A stretch of DNA of 64,000 bases from an uncultured Rhodopila sp. (GCF_903944925.1 NZ_CAJATU010000082.1:1-64000); one strand, 5' to 3'; positions 1 to 9,453 are shown, counted from the stretch's first letter. Numbers and translations: made by a program. The notes: generated by a model not told the origin, from the sequence alone.

Positions 1-21
1 GCCCGCACTCTCAACAGGCAG

Positions 22-113
22 GGTGGCCGGGATCAGTTTGGAATGGTGGCCGCCATCAAGTCGGAACGGTGGCCGCCATCAAGTTGGAATAGGTGGCCGG
101 GATGCGTTGGAAT
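22..113. repeat. Four tandem ~23-bp repeats (GGTGGCCGSSATCAAGTYGGAAY-type), probable multi-repeat terminus of an IS21-family element
   Basis: Units at 22-44, 45-67, 68-90 and 92-113 share ggtggccg..atc..gt.ggaa. Multiple short terminal repeats are typical of IS21-family ends. Confidence 0.65.
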
Positions 114-630
114 CCGCAGCCTGTGGGAGTATGCTGCGCTGGTCACCTCGCTGGACAGCGAGATACTGACGCTGGGGCAGTTGTACCGCGATCGGGCGGA
201 CTGCGAAAACGGCTTCGACGAATTGAAGAACCAGTGGGGCTGGGGCGGTTTCACGACGCAGGACCTGACGCGCTGCCGGCTGCTCGCCCGCATGGTGGCG
301 CTGATCTACAACTGGTGGAGCCTGTTCGCCCGCCTGGCCGATCCGGAGCATCATCGCGAGGCGATCACCACCCGGCCACTGCTGCTGTCCGCGATTGCGC
401 GCAGAACACACCATGCGGGCCAGGTGACGTTGACTGTCAGCAGCATGCATGGCGCCCGCGACAAGGCCCGGCGGGCCTATGTCCGCATCGCCGGGTTCCT
501 GGCCGAGCTGAGGAAAAATGCGGAGCAGTTGGACCCGCTGGAAAAGTGGTACCGCATCCTGAGCGAAGCCCTTCGTCACTTCCTGAAAGGACGGCAACTC
601 CGGCCGCCGCTGCGCCTCCACCCGGGGTAA
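114..630 (+). pseudogene. 3' fragment of a DDE transposase (IS4/IS1380-like), 5' truncated
   Basis: Translation LWEYAALVTSLDSEILTLGQLYRDRADCENGFDELKNQWGWGGFTTQDLTRCRLLARMVALIYNWW. The N-terminus of the ORF reads through the repeat block, so the real 5' end is missing. Confidence 0.7.
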
Positions 631-915
631 ACGCCTACCATGGGTTGAATTGCTCCCCGACCCGTCGATGCCAAACGGCGCCAACTGCCGGATTTAGGAT
701 AAGAGGCTACATATCGGGCACCACGATGGCCGGGGTGATCTCTATCTTCATGCAGTTACTTTCGCTACCGTCGATACTTTACCACAGGTGCAGCTCGACA
801 GCAGCGTCGGTTTCCCGCGCGCGGATGGAGTCGACTACGGGGCCGGCAACTATCAAGATACCTGATTAGAACGTCGCTCCCCCGGGCGACAGAACCAACC
901 CAAAGGGAGGCCGTC

Positions 916-1107
916 ATGACCGTCAACCTCGGAACCGTCGACCGCGCTGCCCGCATCGTTCTTGGACTGGCCCTTGGCGCCGCCGGATTGGGCGGTTTCG
1001 TCGGCCTTATATGGGGCGCGGGCGGCATCCTGTCGCTGGCGAGCGGGGTGTCAGGCTTCTGTCCGGCCTACCGCCTGTTTGGCTTCAGAACCTGCGGCGA
1101 TGCCTGA
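916..1107 (+). CDS. DUF2892 (YgaP-like) small membrane protein
   Basis: 63 aa, VDRAARIVLGLALGAAGL...GFCPAYRLFGFRTC pattern; ATG after an AGGGAGG-like SD. Confidence 0.75.
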   Translation: MTVNLGTVDRAARIVLGLALGAAGLGGFVGLIWGAGGILSLASGVSGFCPAYRLFGFRTCGDA

Positions 1108-1189
1108 TCCCGGACGCCGGAGCCACTCGATCTCTGTCTCAGGACCAGAGGCAGCGGCCCGTTGGCCAGGGCAGCGGTGTACGGCCGCT

Positions 1190-3010
1190 CTACCGAACCC
1201 GGCCCAAAGCCGCCTTGATTTGATCCATATTTTCCAGCGCCGCCTGGTGCCCCGCCGCAATCACCTTCTCATGTGCGTTCCAGTCGAAGATCCCGATATC
1301 GCCCACCGCCGGCTTCAGCAGCACGTCGCGGCCATCGCGGATCGGGTTTGCGGCGGTGTCGCTGCCGATGGTGCCCACGCGCCACAGTAAATCCAGGATA
1401 CCCGGCAACCCCGTTTCGCCACCCGATCGCGCATCCCGTTCCATCGAGCCAACATCCACCGCGATCACCGAAGCCACCCCGAACCCGTGAATCCCTTCGA
1501 TCGGCATGTTGTTCAGCACGCCGCCATCGACATAAACCGCATTCCCTTCCAGTATCGGCGGACAAATCCCCGGAACAGCAGTCGTCGCCCGCAGCCAGGT
1601 CACCAGCGGCCCGGTCCGGTGCACTGCCGAAACGCCCTCGGTAATATTCGTCGAGACGCAGAACAGCGGTATCGGCGCATCCTCCATCGCCATGGTCCCA
1701 AAGCAATGACCAAGTGTCCTGACAAACGCCCGCTCGGAATAAAGCGCCGTCCAGGGCACCGCGAAATCGGTGAATTTCCGCCGGTTGAACGCCATGGCCA
1801 GCGCCCGAACCGTGGTCGTGAGATTCCACTCCAAAGCGAACACCGCAGAAACGATCGCGCCGACACTGGTGCCGCCGACAGCGTCGATCTGGATGTCATG
1901 CTCTCGCAGCGCCTGGATGACGCCGATATGCGCCATCGCCTTCGCACCTCCGCCGGACAACACCAAACCCAGCCCGCGCTCCGCGATCAGACGACTCGCC
2001 CGCTCAATATCGGCCGAAGACCGAATGTGAAAATGCCGGCTCGGGTTCACCGCCGCCAGCCAACCCGTGGTCTTACCGGGAACGATCGCGTCCTGCCACA
2101 GCAGCATCAATGCCAGCGGCGTGGTATGCGGCACGTCCAACCGAACCGTCCCCGGTTCGCCATCGCCGTTCGCCACAAGCACGATGCGGTCGCTCTGGCG
2201 GACGCAGAATCGCGTCCAGGGCGTCGGATCGCCGTCCGCCTGCAGCAGAACGAAATCAGAATGCTTCTCGATATCGGAGAACCACGCCGACGTCCGTTCA
2301 GACTTTTGCTTGCCGGCAACAATAACCACCGTCCCGAAAGCCTCCAGGCACGCAGCGATCTTCTGCACAATCGGCCGGATGTCGGTCGCTTCATCCGCCG
2401 GCACAAAGCAAAACGTGTGACACTTCGGCAGCCTCGCCACAGCCGCCTGGCCGCGCTGCAACCGTTGCACCGCCCCGGAACAGACCGCCAGCAAAACACC
2501 ATGGCAACGCGCCGCCGCGGCATGCAGATCGGCCTTCGATATGCGCAAAACTTCGCTGTTGCGCAGCGCCCGCACGCCGACACTGTGCGCTTCGCCGGTA
2601 AAGAAGCCGACATCCCCGATGACATCGCCTGCCCCGAACCGATCGAGCATCGCCCGGCCGCCGCCTGCCGCGTGATAGGCGCCGAACTGGCCGGTCATGA
2701 CGATATAGACCGCCTCCGGCTGCTCGCCTTCCCAAATCAACGCAGTCCCGGCGGGAACCGACATCAACGAGCAGATTGACGTCAGCGCCTCGATCGACTT
2801 GCCATCCGCCAACGGAAACGCCCCGCGCAGATCGCGGGCACGCTCGGCCCGCGCCTTGTCCTCCTCGGCGCGCCGCGCCGAGGACAGCGGGTGACGATAC
2901 AGCCAGCCGTCCGGAGTCCGCGCATGCAGCTTGAGGCTGTTCAAAAGACGAGCGGTCCTGTCCGACATCAGACCCTTCATCAACGCCGAATCGTAAGCGC
3001 AGTAACTCAC
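1190..3010 (-). CDS. Patatin-like phospholipase with N-terminal cyclic-nucleotide-binding domain (NTE/RssA type)
   Basis: cNMP-like N-term (GTALIWEGEQPEAVYIVMTGQFGAY); GLVLSGGGAKAMAHIGV and GGTSVGAI lipase motifs; DGG motif. Confidence 0.88.
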   Translation of the reverse strand: MSYCAYDSALMKGLMSDRTARLLNSLKLHARTPDGWLYRHPLSSARRAEEDKARAERARDLRGAFPLADGKSIEALTSICSLMSVPAGTALIWEGEQPEAVYIVMTGQFGAYHAAGGGRAMLDRFGAGDVIGDVGFFTGEAHSVGVRALRNSEVLRISKADLHAAAARCHGVLLAVCSGAVQRLQRGQAAVARLPKCHTFCFVPADEATDIRPIVQKIAACLEAFGTVVIVAGKQKSERTSAWFSDIEKHSDFVLLQADGDPTPWTRFCVRQSDRIVLVANGDGEPGTVRLDVPHTTPLALMLLWQDAIVPGKTTGWLAAVNPSRHFHIRSSADIERASRLIAERGLGLVLSGGGAKAMAHIGVIQALREHDIQIDAVGGTSVGAIVSAVFALEWNLTTTVRALAMAFNRRKFTDFAVPWTALYSERAFVRTLGHCFGTMAMEDAPIPLFCVSTNITEGVSAVHRTGPLVTWLRATTAVPGICPPILEGNAVYVDGGVLNNMPIEGIHGFGVASVIAVDVGSMERDARSGGETGLPGILDLLWRVGTIGSDTAANPIRDGRDVLLKPAVGDIGIFDWNAHEKVIAAGHQAALENMDQIKAALGRVR

Positions 3011-3144
3011 TCAGGTATAGCGGGTTCGCAGTATGAGAAGCCACGACGAACCCGAGGTCCCAATTGTTCGTTATCAACAGCGGATCGCCCGCCGATCGGC
3101 GGTCAATAAAGCGTGGTTCGGCCCGGCTGCCAGACCCCGAGGGC

Positions 3145-4215
3145 TCAGTTTCCGCCCGGGGCTTTCCAGATGTTCCGATCCTGCATCAGCCGCACCTGCC
3201 GATCGATAACCTCGCGCTTGTAGTCGGCGTGACGGCCGGGGATGGTGTCCGCATAAAGGTTTTTCGGGTAGATTGGCTGCTCGTAGATAATCTGCGCCAG
3301 TTCCGCGCGGATGTCCTTGGCCCAATTTGTCACCTGGGCGCTCTGCCGATGGTGCCGCAATGCCTCGATATTGATCACGCCTGCGACAAATGTGGAGCCA
3401 TTGGTATCGCGCTGCTTGCCGACGATCGCGCCACGGTAATCCACGATCATCGACTGCCCGCCGCCGGCGTCGATCGGGGTCTCGCTGTCGGGATACAGGT
3501 GATAGCCGCCAATGTTCGGCGCCACGACATACATATTGTTCTCCAGCGCCCGCGCCCGGTTGGAGATCTCGAAGAAATCGTTCTCCGTGAACGGCGCCGG
3601 CAGCGACGCGCGGTAGACGACTTCCGCGCCGTTCAGCGCCAGGCCGCGGCCGTTTTCGGGATAGCTGCCCTCCATCGCCATCATGATCCCCAGCCGCCCG
3701 ATGGCGGTGTCGGCGACCGGCCAGAAAGCCTGCAAGGTGCGGCCGTATTTCTCGATCCACCAGTCGAACACGTCATGCGGCGAAACCGAGCGCTCGCACG
3801 GCAGCAGCGCCGAGATCTTGTAGTGTTTGAGGATGACGGCGCCGTCCGGATCGACGATGAAGCCGACATTGAAAAACCGGTCCGGCCAGTCTTCGTGCCG
3901 CGCCTTGGCCTGGGCGATGATGAAGCAGCCCCATTGCCGGGCCAGGCGGCCGATCCGGTCGGTTTCCCGGCCGGGGATGTCGATGGCGCAGGTGCGGGCA
4001 AACTCGGCATGATCGACGTCGAGCACTTCGTCGTTGAACCCCTGTAGCGCGCCTTCGGGAATGGCGATCAGCCGGACCGGGATGTCGAGATTGGACAGCC
4101 AGAACGCCGCCTTGGTCAGGCTTTCCAAGTGTTCGAGGTTCTTTTCCATGTCCTCGCGGCGGCGGATACCCCAGAAGCTCGGGATCAGTCCGACCGCGGT
4201 GTAGGGTTCGACCAT
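3145..4215 (-). CDS. Carbon-nitrogen hydrolase (nitrilase) superfamily protein, catalytic Cys apparently replaced
   Basis: IPEGALQGF (Glu), LKHYKIS (Lys), LGIMMAMEGSYPE at the usual Cys site. Confidence 0.8.
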   Translation of the reverse strand: MVEPYTAVGLIPSFWGIRRREDMEKNLEHLESLTKAAFWLSNLDIPVRLIAIPEGALQGFNDEVLDVDHAEFARTCAIDIPGRETDRIGRLARQWGCFIIAQAKARHEDWPDRFFNVGFIVDPDGAVILKHYKISALLPCERSVSPHDVFDWWIEKYGRTLQAFWPVADTAIGRLGIMMAMEGSYPENGRGLALNGAEVVYRASLPAPFTENDFFEISNRARALENNMYVVAPNIGGYHLYPDSETPIDAGGGQSMIVDYRGAIVGKQRDTNGSTFVAGVINIEALRHHRQSAQVTNWAKDIRAELAQIIYEQPIYPKNLYADTIPGRHADYKREVIDRQVRLMQDRNIWKAPGGN

Positions 4216-4276
4216 GTCACCCTCCTCCGGGAATCAGGTTCGTAACATCATCTGTTTGATGCCATCGCGATGCAAC

Positions 4277-5569
4277 TTATTTGCCGATGCAGAAACGGGA
4301 GAACAGGGTATCCAAAATATCCTCCACCCCGACATGACCGGTGATCCGCCCAAGCTCCCGCATCGCCAGGCGCAAGTCTTCGCCTCGCAACTCCGGCAAT
4401 TCGGCCCGTTCGGCGTCCTCCAGATGACCCGCCGCCGCCGACAGCGCCGCCCGGTGCCGGGCCCGGGTCAGGGGCGGAGCACCCCGGGATTCCGTCATCC
4501 GCCGAGCTGCCGAGGCGAGACAATTGCGCAGGTCAGCCACCCCCTCCCCGGTCTTCGCGCTGATCCGCACCGACCCCGCAGGCCCCGGGAACCCCAGATC
4601 GGCTTTATTGGCCACCAGAATGTGCCGCACGGACGCCAAAGCCGCCACCTCGGCCCCCGCCTCCACCACTGTCAGCACCATATCGGCGTCTTCCACCCTG
4701 GCCAACGCCCGGCGAACCCCCTCCGCCTCGATGCTGTCCGTCGTCTCGCGCAGCCCCGCGGTATCGACCAGCGTCACCGGCACGCCGCCCAGCACCACAC
4801 GCGTCTCCAGCGCATCCCGCGTGGTGCCCGGGGTTGCCGAGACAATCGCCACATCCCGTTCCGCCAAGGCGTTCATCAGAGTCGATTTCCCCACATTGGG
4901 CGCGCCGGTGATGGCAAAGAACAACCCCTCGCGCAGCTTCTCACCCCGCCCGGCGTCGTCCAGGTGAGTGCGGATTTCCGCCCGCACGGCGCGCAACGTG
5001 GCCAGAAGCTGGTCTTCCACTTCGGGCGGCAGATCCTCGTCGGGGAAGTCGATCAGCGCTTCCTGATAGGCCAAAATCCCCCGCAGACGATCCGCCCAGT
5101 CCTGGTAGATCGCGCCGAGCGCCCCCTCCATCTGACGCAAAGCCTGGTGCCGCTGCGCCTCGGTCTCGGCGGAGATCAGGTCGTGCACCGCCTCCGCCTC
5201 CAGCAGGTCCATGCGACCATTCAGGAATGCCCGCCGCGTGAACTCTCCCGGTTCCGCCGGGCGCAGGCCCGCCGCGACCAGGGCGTCCGCCACACCGTCG
5301 ATCACTGCACGGCCGCCATGCAAATGAAGCTCGGCGCAATCCTCACCGGTATAAGTGCCGGGGCCGGGGAACCACAGGACCACCGCCTGATCCAGCAAAT
5401 CGCCCCCGAGGTTGCGCAAACGCCGCAGCGATGCGCGGCGCGGAACCGGCAGTGCACCGCAGCAAAGCGCCGTGACCGCCCGTTCTGCAGCGGCACCGCT
5501 GATCCGCATCACCGCGATGGCGGCGCGGGCGGAGCCGGACGCGAGGGCGAAAATCGTATCATCGCTCAT
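4277..5569 (-). CDS. mnmE: tRNA uridine-5-carboxymethylaminomethyl(34) synthesis GTPase MnmE (TrmE)
   Basis: MSDDTIFALASGSARAAIAVMRISG N-term; GAPNVGKSTLMNAL, DTAGLRET; C-terminal FSRFCIGK. Confidence 0.96.
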   Translation of the reverse strand: MSDDTIFALASGSARAAIAVMRISGAAAERAVTALCCGALPVPRRASLRRLRNLGGDLLDQAVVLWFPGPGTYTGEDCAELHLHGGRAVIDGVADALVAAGLRPAEPGEFTRRAFLNGRMDLLEAEAVHDLISAETEAQRHQALRQMEGALGAIYQDWADRLRGILAYQEALIDFPDEDLPPEVEDQLLATLRAVRAEIRTHLDDAGRGEKLREGLFFAITGAPNVGKSTLMNALAERDVAIVSATPGTTRDALETRVVLGGVPVTLVDTAGLRETTDSIEAEGVRRALARVEDADMVLTVVEAGAEVAALASVRHILVANKADLGFPGPAGSVRISAKTGEGVADLRNCLASAARRMTESRGAPPLTRARHRAALSAAAGHLEDAERAELPELRGEDLRLAMRELGRITGHVGVEDILDTLFSRFCIGK

Positions 5570-5630
5570 CGCGTAACCATAGCGGCTTTCGCGCCGCCCT
5601 GAACCGTCTCGGCTGCTTAATCTATTGCCT

Positions 5631-5644
5631 TTGATCTGCGTCAA
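5631..5644. promoter_or_regulatory. FNR/FnrL-like box TTGAT-CTGC-GTCAA upstream of bchE
   Basis: TTGATctgcGTCAA, 9/10 to TTGAT-N4-ATCAA; 56 bp between box and the bchE GTG start. Confidence 0.55.
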
Positions 5645-5700
5645 TGTCAGGTGTCACCCCGACCGTCAACCATGCTTGACAGATCGGGAGGTCATTCAGC

Positions 5701-7407
5701 GTGCGTATCCTGCTCATTCATCCGAACTACCATTCCGGCGGCGCCGAGATCGCCGGCAACTGGCCGCCCGCCTGGGCCGCTTACCTCGCCGGATCGCTGA
5801 AAGCCGCCGGCTACAGCGATCTGCGGTTCGTCGACGCGATGACCAACAACATCTCGGACGATGACCTGCGCGACATCATTAAGGCCGAACAGCCCGATAT
5901 TGTCGGTTGCACCTGCATCACCCCGTCGATCTACAAGGCCGAGCGGGTGTTGCAGATCGCCAAGGAGGTCGCGCCGAAAACGGTGACCGTCCTCGGCGGC
6001 ATCCACGCCACGTTCATGTACCAGCAGGTCCTCACCGAGGCGCCATGGATCGACACCATCGTCCGCGGTGAGGGCGAGGAGATTCTGATCAACCTCGTCC
6101 GCCTGATCGACCAGGGCCGCTGGCCAGCCGATCGGCATGAGGTCAAGGGGCTGGCGTTTACGGAAACGCTGGCGGAGGGCGCGCAGATCGTCGCCACCGC
6201 GGCGGCGCCCACCATCAAGGACCTGGACTCGATCGAAGCCGACTGGGGCATCCTGGAGTGGGATAAATATCGCTACATCCCGCTGAACTGCCGCGTCGCG
6301 ATCCCGAACATGGCGCGTGGCTGTCCGTTCACCTGCTCCTTCTGCTCGCAGTGGAAGTTCTGGCGCGACTATCGCTTCCGCGACCCGATCAAGGTCGTGG
6401 ACGAGATCGAGACACTCTATAAGAAGTACGATATCGGCTTCTTCATCCTCGCGGACGAGGAACCGACGATCAACCGCAAGAAGTTCATCCAGTTCTGCGA
6501 GGCACTGATCGAGCGCGGGCTGAACGAAAAGGTTCTGTGGGGCATCAACACCCGCGTCACCGACATCTTGCGTGACGAGGAATACCTGCCGCTATACCGC
6601 AAGGCCGGCCTGATCCACGTGTCGCTCGGCACCGAAGCCGCGGCGCAGTTGAAGCTGGACCTGTTCAACAAAGAGACGAAAATCTCCGACAACAAGAAGG
6701 CGATCCAGCTTCTGCGGGATGCCGGCATCGTTGTCGAAGCCCAGTTCATCGTCGGTCTGGAGAACGAGACCGCCGAGACGCTGGAAGAGACCTACCGCAT
6801 GGCGGTGGAATGGGGTCCCGACCTGGCGAACTGGTCGATGTATACGCCGTGGCCGTTCACGTCGCTGTTCCAGGAGATGAAGGACAAGGTCGAGATCTTC
6901 GACTTCGACAAGTACAATTTCGTTACGCCGATCATGAAGCCCAATGCGATGGATCGCAGTGAGCTGCTGGATCGGGTGATGAACAACTACCGCCGCTTCT
7001 ATATAAAGAAGGCTCTGTTCCACTACCCGTGGGCCGGCAAGGGCGCGCGGCGGCGCTATCTGCTGGGCTGCCTGAAAGCCTTCCTCAAGTCCGGTTTCGA
7101 ACGCAAGTTCTACGACCTCGGCAAGGTCGGCTATTGGGGACCGCAGTCGAAGAAGAAGGTCAACTTCCACTTCGACGAGGGCCGCAAGCTGGCTGAGGCG
7201 CAGACCAGCGACTGGATTGCCGCGGCCGATACCTCGCGCAAGGCGAAGCCGTTGATTCCGTTGTCGGCGGTTTCCGCTTGCGGCGGCGGACGCGACCAGA
7301 TGGACGCAATCGAAGCCAGCGGTGCCAAGTCGCCGGCGGTGGTGATGGCGTGCGGTGGCGGCACCGAGCAGATGGCCGAGACCGATGACGCAGCCGGCGC
7401 GGATTGA
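5701..7407 (+). CDS. bchE: Anaerobic Mg-protoporphyrin IX monomethyl ester cyclase BchE (B12-binding radical SAM)
   Basis: [38 protein letters not shown]; radical SAM cysteines [31 protein letters not shown] before GTG; followed by a BchJ-like gene. Confidence 0.93.
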   Translation: MRILLIHPNYHSGGAEIAGNWPPAWAAYLAGSLKAAGYSDLRFVDAMTNNISDDDLRDIIKAEQPDIVGCTCITPSIYKAERVLQIAKEVAPKTVTVLGGIHATFMYQQVLTEAPWIDTIVRGEGEEILINLVRLIDQGRWPADRHEVKGLAFTETLAEGAQIVATAAAPTIKDLDSIEADWGILEWDKYRYIPLNCRVAIPNMARGCPFTCSFCSQWKFWRDYRFRDPIKVVDEIETLYKKYDIGFFILADEEPTINRKKFIQFCEALIERGLNEKVLWGINTRVTDILRDEEYLPLYRKAGLIHVSLGTEAAAQLKLDLFNKETKISDNKKAIQLLRDAGIVVEAQFIVGLENETAETLEETYRMAVEWGPDLANWSMYTPWPFTSLFQEMKDKVEIFDFDKYNFVTPIMKPNAMDRSELLDRVMNNYRRFYIKKALFHYPWAGKGARRRYLLGCLKAFLKSGFERKFYDLGKVGYWGPQSKKKVNFHFDEGRKLAEAQTSDWIAAADTSRKAKPLIPLSAVSACGGGRDQMDAIEASGAKSPAVVMACGGGTEQMAETDDAAGAD

Positions 7408-8029
7408 TCGTTCGATGCACGGCCTGACCGATGACCCCTCGGTACCCGGGGTCATCGGACCGAACGCGGTGCTTCAGCTTATCGAGGCGCTGAAGGCCGC
7501 GGGACTATACGACGTATCCGCCCCGGTCTTCGCATCGGCCGGGGTGGCGGACTGGCTGGTTGACCCGCCTGAGAAAATGGTCGACCAGCGCCGGGTTGCC
7601 CGGCTGCACCAGGCGATCCGTGCGGTGTCCTCGCCTGAGGAGGGCATCGCGCTGATGGCCGAGTCCGGGCGGCTGACCGCGGATTACATCCTGGCCAACC
7701 GCATTCCCAAGCCGGCTCAGGTGCTGTTGAAGCTGCTGCCGCCGAGGCTGGCGGCCGCGGCGTTCGTGCCGGCGATCAAGGCGCATTCGTGGACCTTCGC
7801 CGGAACGGGCAAATTCACTGGCAAGGCCGGTTCGCCGACGGTGTTCACCCTGATCGGCAATCCGCTGTGCGCGGGGGAGCGCGCCTCCAAGCCGGTCTGC
7901 ACCTGGCATGCGGGGGTGTTCCAGCGGCTGTTTCAGGTTCTGGTGTCACCCCGTGCTCGTGCCGTCGAGACGGATTGCGAGGCCTGCGGCGGCCCGTTCT
8001 GCCGCTTCGAAGTGGATTGGCGGAAATAG
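7385..8029 (+). CDS. bchJ: BchJ-like 4-vinyl reductase (V4R domain) protein
   Basis: V4R-type C-term [18 protein letters not shown]; position immediately after bchE. Start could be 7385 or 7415. Confidence 0.85.
   Translation: MTQPARIDRSMHGLTDDPSVPGVIGPNAVLQLIEALKAAGLYDVSAPVFASAGVADWLVDPPEKMVDQRRVARLHQAIRAVSSPEEGIALMAESGRLTADYILANRIPKPAQVLLKLLPPRLAAAAFVPAIKAHSWTFAGTGKFTGKAGSPTVFTLIGNPLCAGERASKPVCTWHAGVFQRLFQVLVSPRARAVETDCEACGGPFCRFEVDWRK
7428..7458. promoter_or_regulatory. Perfect 11-bp inverted repeat (hairpin) at the 5' end of bchJ
   Basis: ccgatgacccc-tcggtaccc-ggggtcatcgg. Confidence 0.6.
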
Positions 8030-8099
8030 GCTGGCATTAAGCCGATCTTAACTATTTGGCGGTTTTGTAGGGGCGCAAGAACGGGATGTGCCCCACTGC

Positions 8100-8429
8100 A
8101 TGCTGCCTCCAGGAACTTTTAGTGCGCTGAAAGGCCACCATGACGCCATCGTCACGGTGGCCTGCCTCGGTGCATGTTTGACTGCGATTGTATGCGGGGT
8201 GCCCGCTTGGGCTGCAATAGCAGCGCTTGCATTGTCTTTGGGCATATCACATCTTCGAGCAACCAAGAAGGAACGTCATATTGAGGCACTTGCCCGTCGA
8301 CAGATGATCGATGCAATGGTTAGGCTTGCGACCATTGAGAATGAGCGTTCGGACGCCGCGCCTCGGTCCGGACGTAAATCTCGGCGGGCGGTGCGGCAAC
8401 TGGAAGACGATGAGGGTTACCCACGATGA
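8100..8429 (+). CDS. Hypothetical membrane protein
   Basis: Hydrophobic segment AIVTVACLGACLTAIVCGVPAWAAIAALAL followed by charged tail; stop overlaps next start (ATGA at 8426-8429). Confidence 0.45.
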   Translation: MLPPGTFSALKGHHDAIVTVACLGACLTAIVCGVPAWAAIAALALSLGISHLRATKKERHIEALARRQMIDAMVRLATIENERSDAAPRSGRKSRRAVRQLEDDEGYPR

Positions 8430-8665
8430 ACCTGCTATCAACTGACCTTGCGGCGATCGTGGCGGCCATTCTTGTGGCGGTGTCCGCGTGGGCCGTTCGC
8501 GCGCAGTCGCACGCCCGGCACGAAGCCCGCGTCAGGCTTCTGCGGGAAACCACGGAATCGCTGCATCGAAAGGCGGAGGAAGCTGCCCGGTTCCGCGCGG
8601 TGGCGGGCATGCCGGTGCAGGGTTCGGCGGCTTCGGCCAAGCCGTCTCAGGTCTTTCCGGCGTAG
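8426..8665 (+). CDS. Small hypothetical membrane-anchored protein
   Basis: 79 aa, N-terminal TM (LAAIVAAILVAVSAWAV); ATGA overlap with upstream ORF. Confidence 0.45.
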   Translation: MNLLSTDLAAIVAAILVAVSAWAVRAQSHARHEARVRLLRETTESLHRKAEEAARFRAVAGMPVQGSAASAKPSQVFPA

Positions 8666-9453
8666 CTTTTCGCCATCCCCTCGCCCGGCTCGGCCTGCGG
8701 GCCGAACGGCATGATCGGATAGCGAAGGCCGGCTTTCGACAGGCCCTGTAGCCCGATCACCGCACGTTGCAGGTCTTCCGGCGGACAGGCCATCAGCATC
8801 TCGTCATCGGCGACTCCACCGTATCGGCGCTCGGCATAGCAGGGGATCGACAGGCTAACCTTGCGGTTCTTCAGCGCGCTGCCCCAGCTATCGGCGCAGG
8901 CGCTTTCGCCGGTGATGCTGAAGTCGTAGCGCTGGTAGTTGCGCCATTGCAGGCCGTTGATGAACAGGATCATCTGCGCCGGGTTGCCGTAGAACAGGCA
9001 CACATCCGGCGGGTCCAGCCGCCCGGTGCGCAACGGCGAGATCGCCAGGCCGTGGTAGGTCCCGGGCGGCACGCGCGGCATCTGCGCCTGATGCGCGGCG
9101 GCAGCGTCTCGGTTCTCGAACCACACGCCCTCCATCTTGCGGCCGGAGGTGTAGATTTCGCCGGGTGCATCCAGGCCGATGACACTGCTGCAGCTTGAGA
9201 AGGGCGGCACGTTCTCGGTGGTGATGCCGAGGGTGAAGCCGGCCATGCGGGACTGGGTGACAAGCTGGCAGGTGGAGAAGGTTTTTCCGGCGGCCGGACG
9301 GCGCAGGCCGGGGATGGCTTCCATCTCGGCCACGTCCGCGAACAGCTTCATGCCGATGGGAAAGGTCCGCAGCCTCAGCAACTGGTTGAGCTGTTCCGCG
9401 AGATCCGCGATGGCCTTGCCGTTCAGCGGCTGCGTCGTTGACACGTCGTTCAT
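8647..9453 (-). CDS. DUF169 family protein
   Basis: 268 aa, PIGMKLF...CQLVTQSRMAGFTLGITTENVPPFSSCSSVIGL pattern. Confidence 0.7.
   Translation of the reverse strand: MNDVSTTQPLNGKAIADLAEQLNQLLRLRTFPIGMKLFADVAEMEAIPGLRRPAAGKTFSTCQLVTQSRMAGFTLGITTENVPPFSSCSSVIGLDAPGEIYTSGRKMEGVWFENRDAAAAHQAQMPRVPPGTYHGLAISPLRTGRLDPPDVCLFYGNPAQMILFINGLQWRNYQRYDFSITGESACADSWGSALKNRKVSLSIPCYAERRYGGVADDEMLMACPPEDLQRAVIGLQGLSKAGLRYPIMPFGPQAEPGEGMAKSYAGKT

Noticed and set aside
22-113. CRISPR-like array
   Set aside because: The repeats are directly adjacent without spacers, and are better explained as IS terminal repeats.
5569-5701. PpsR/CrtJ site (TGT-N12-ACA) upstream of bchE
   Set aside because: Scanned by eye; TGT triplets are present but none is followed by ACA at the required spacing.
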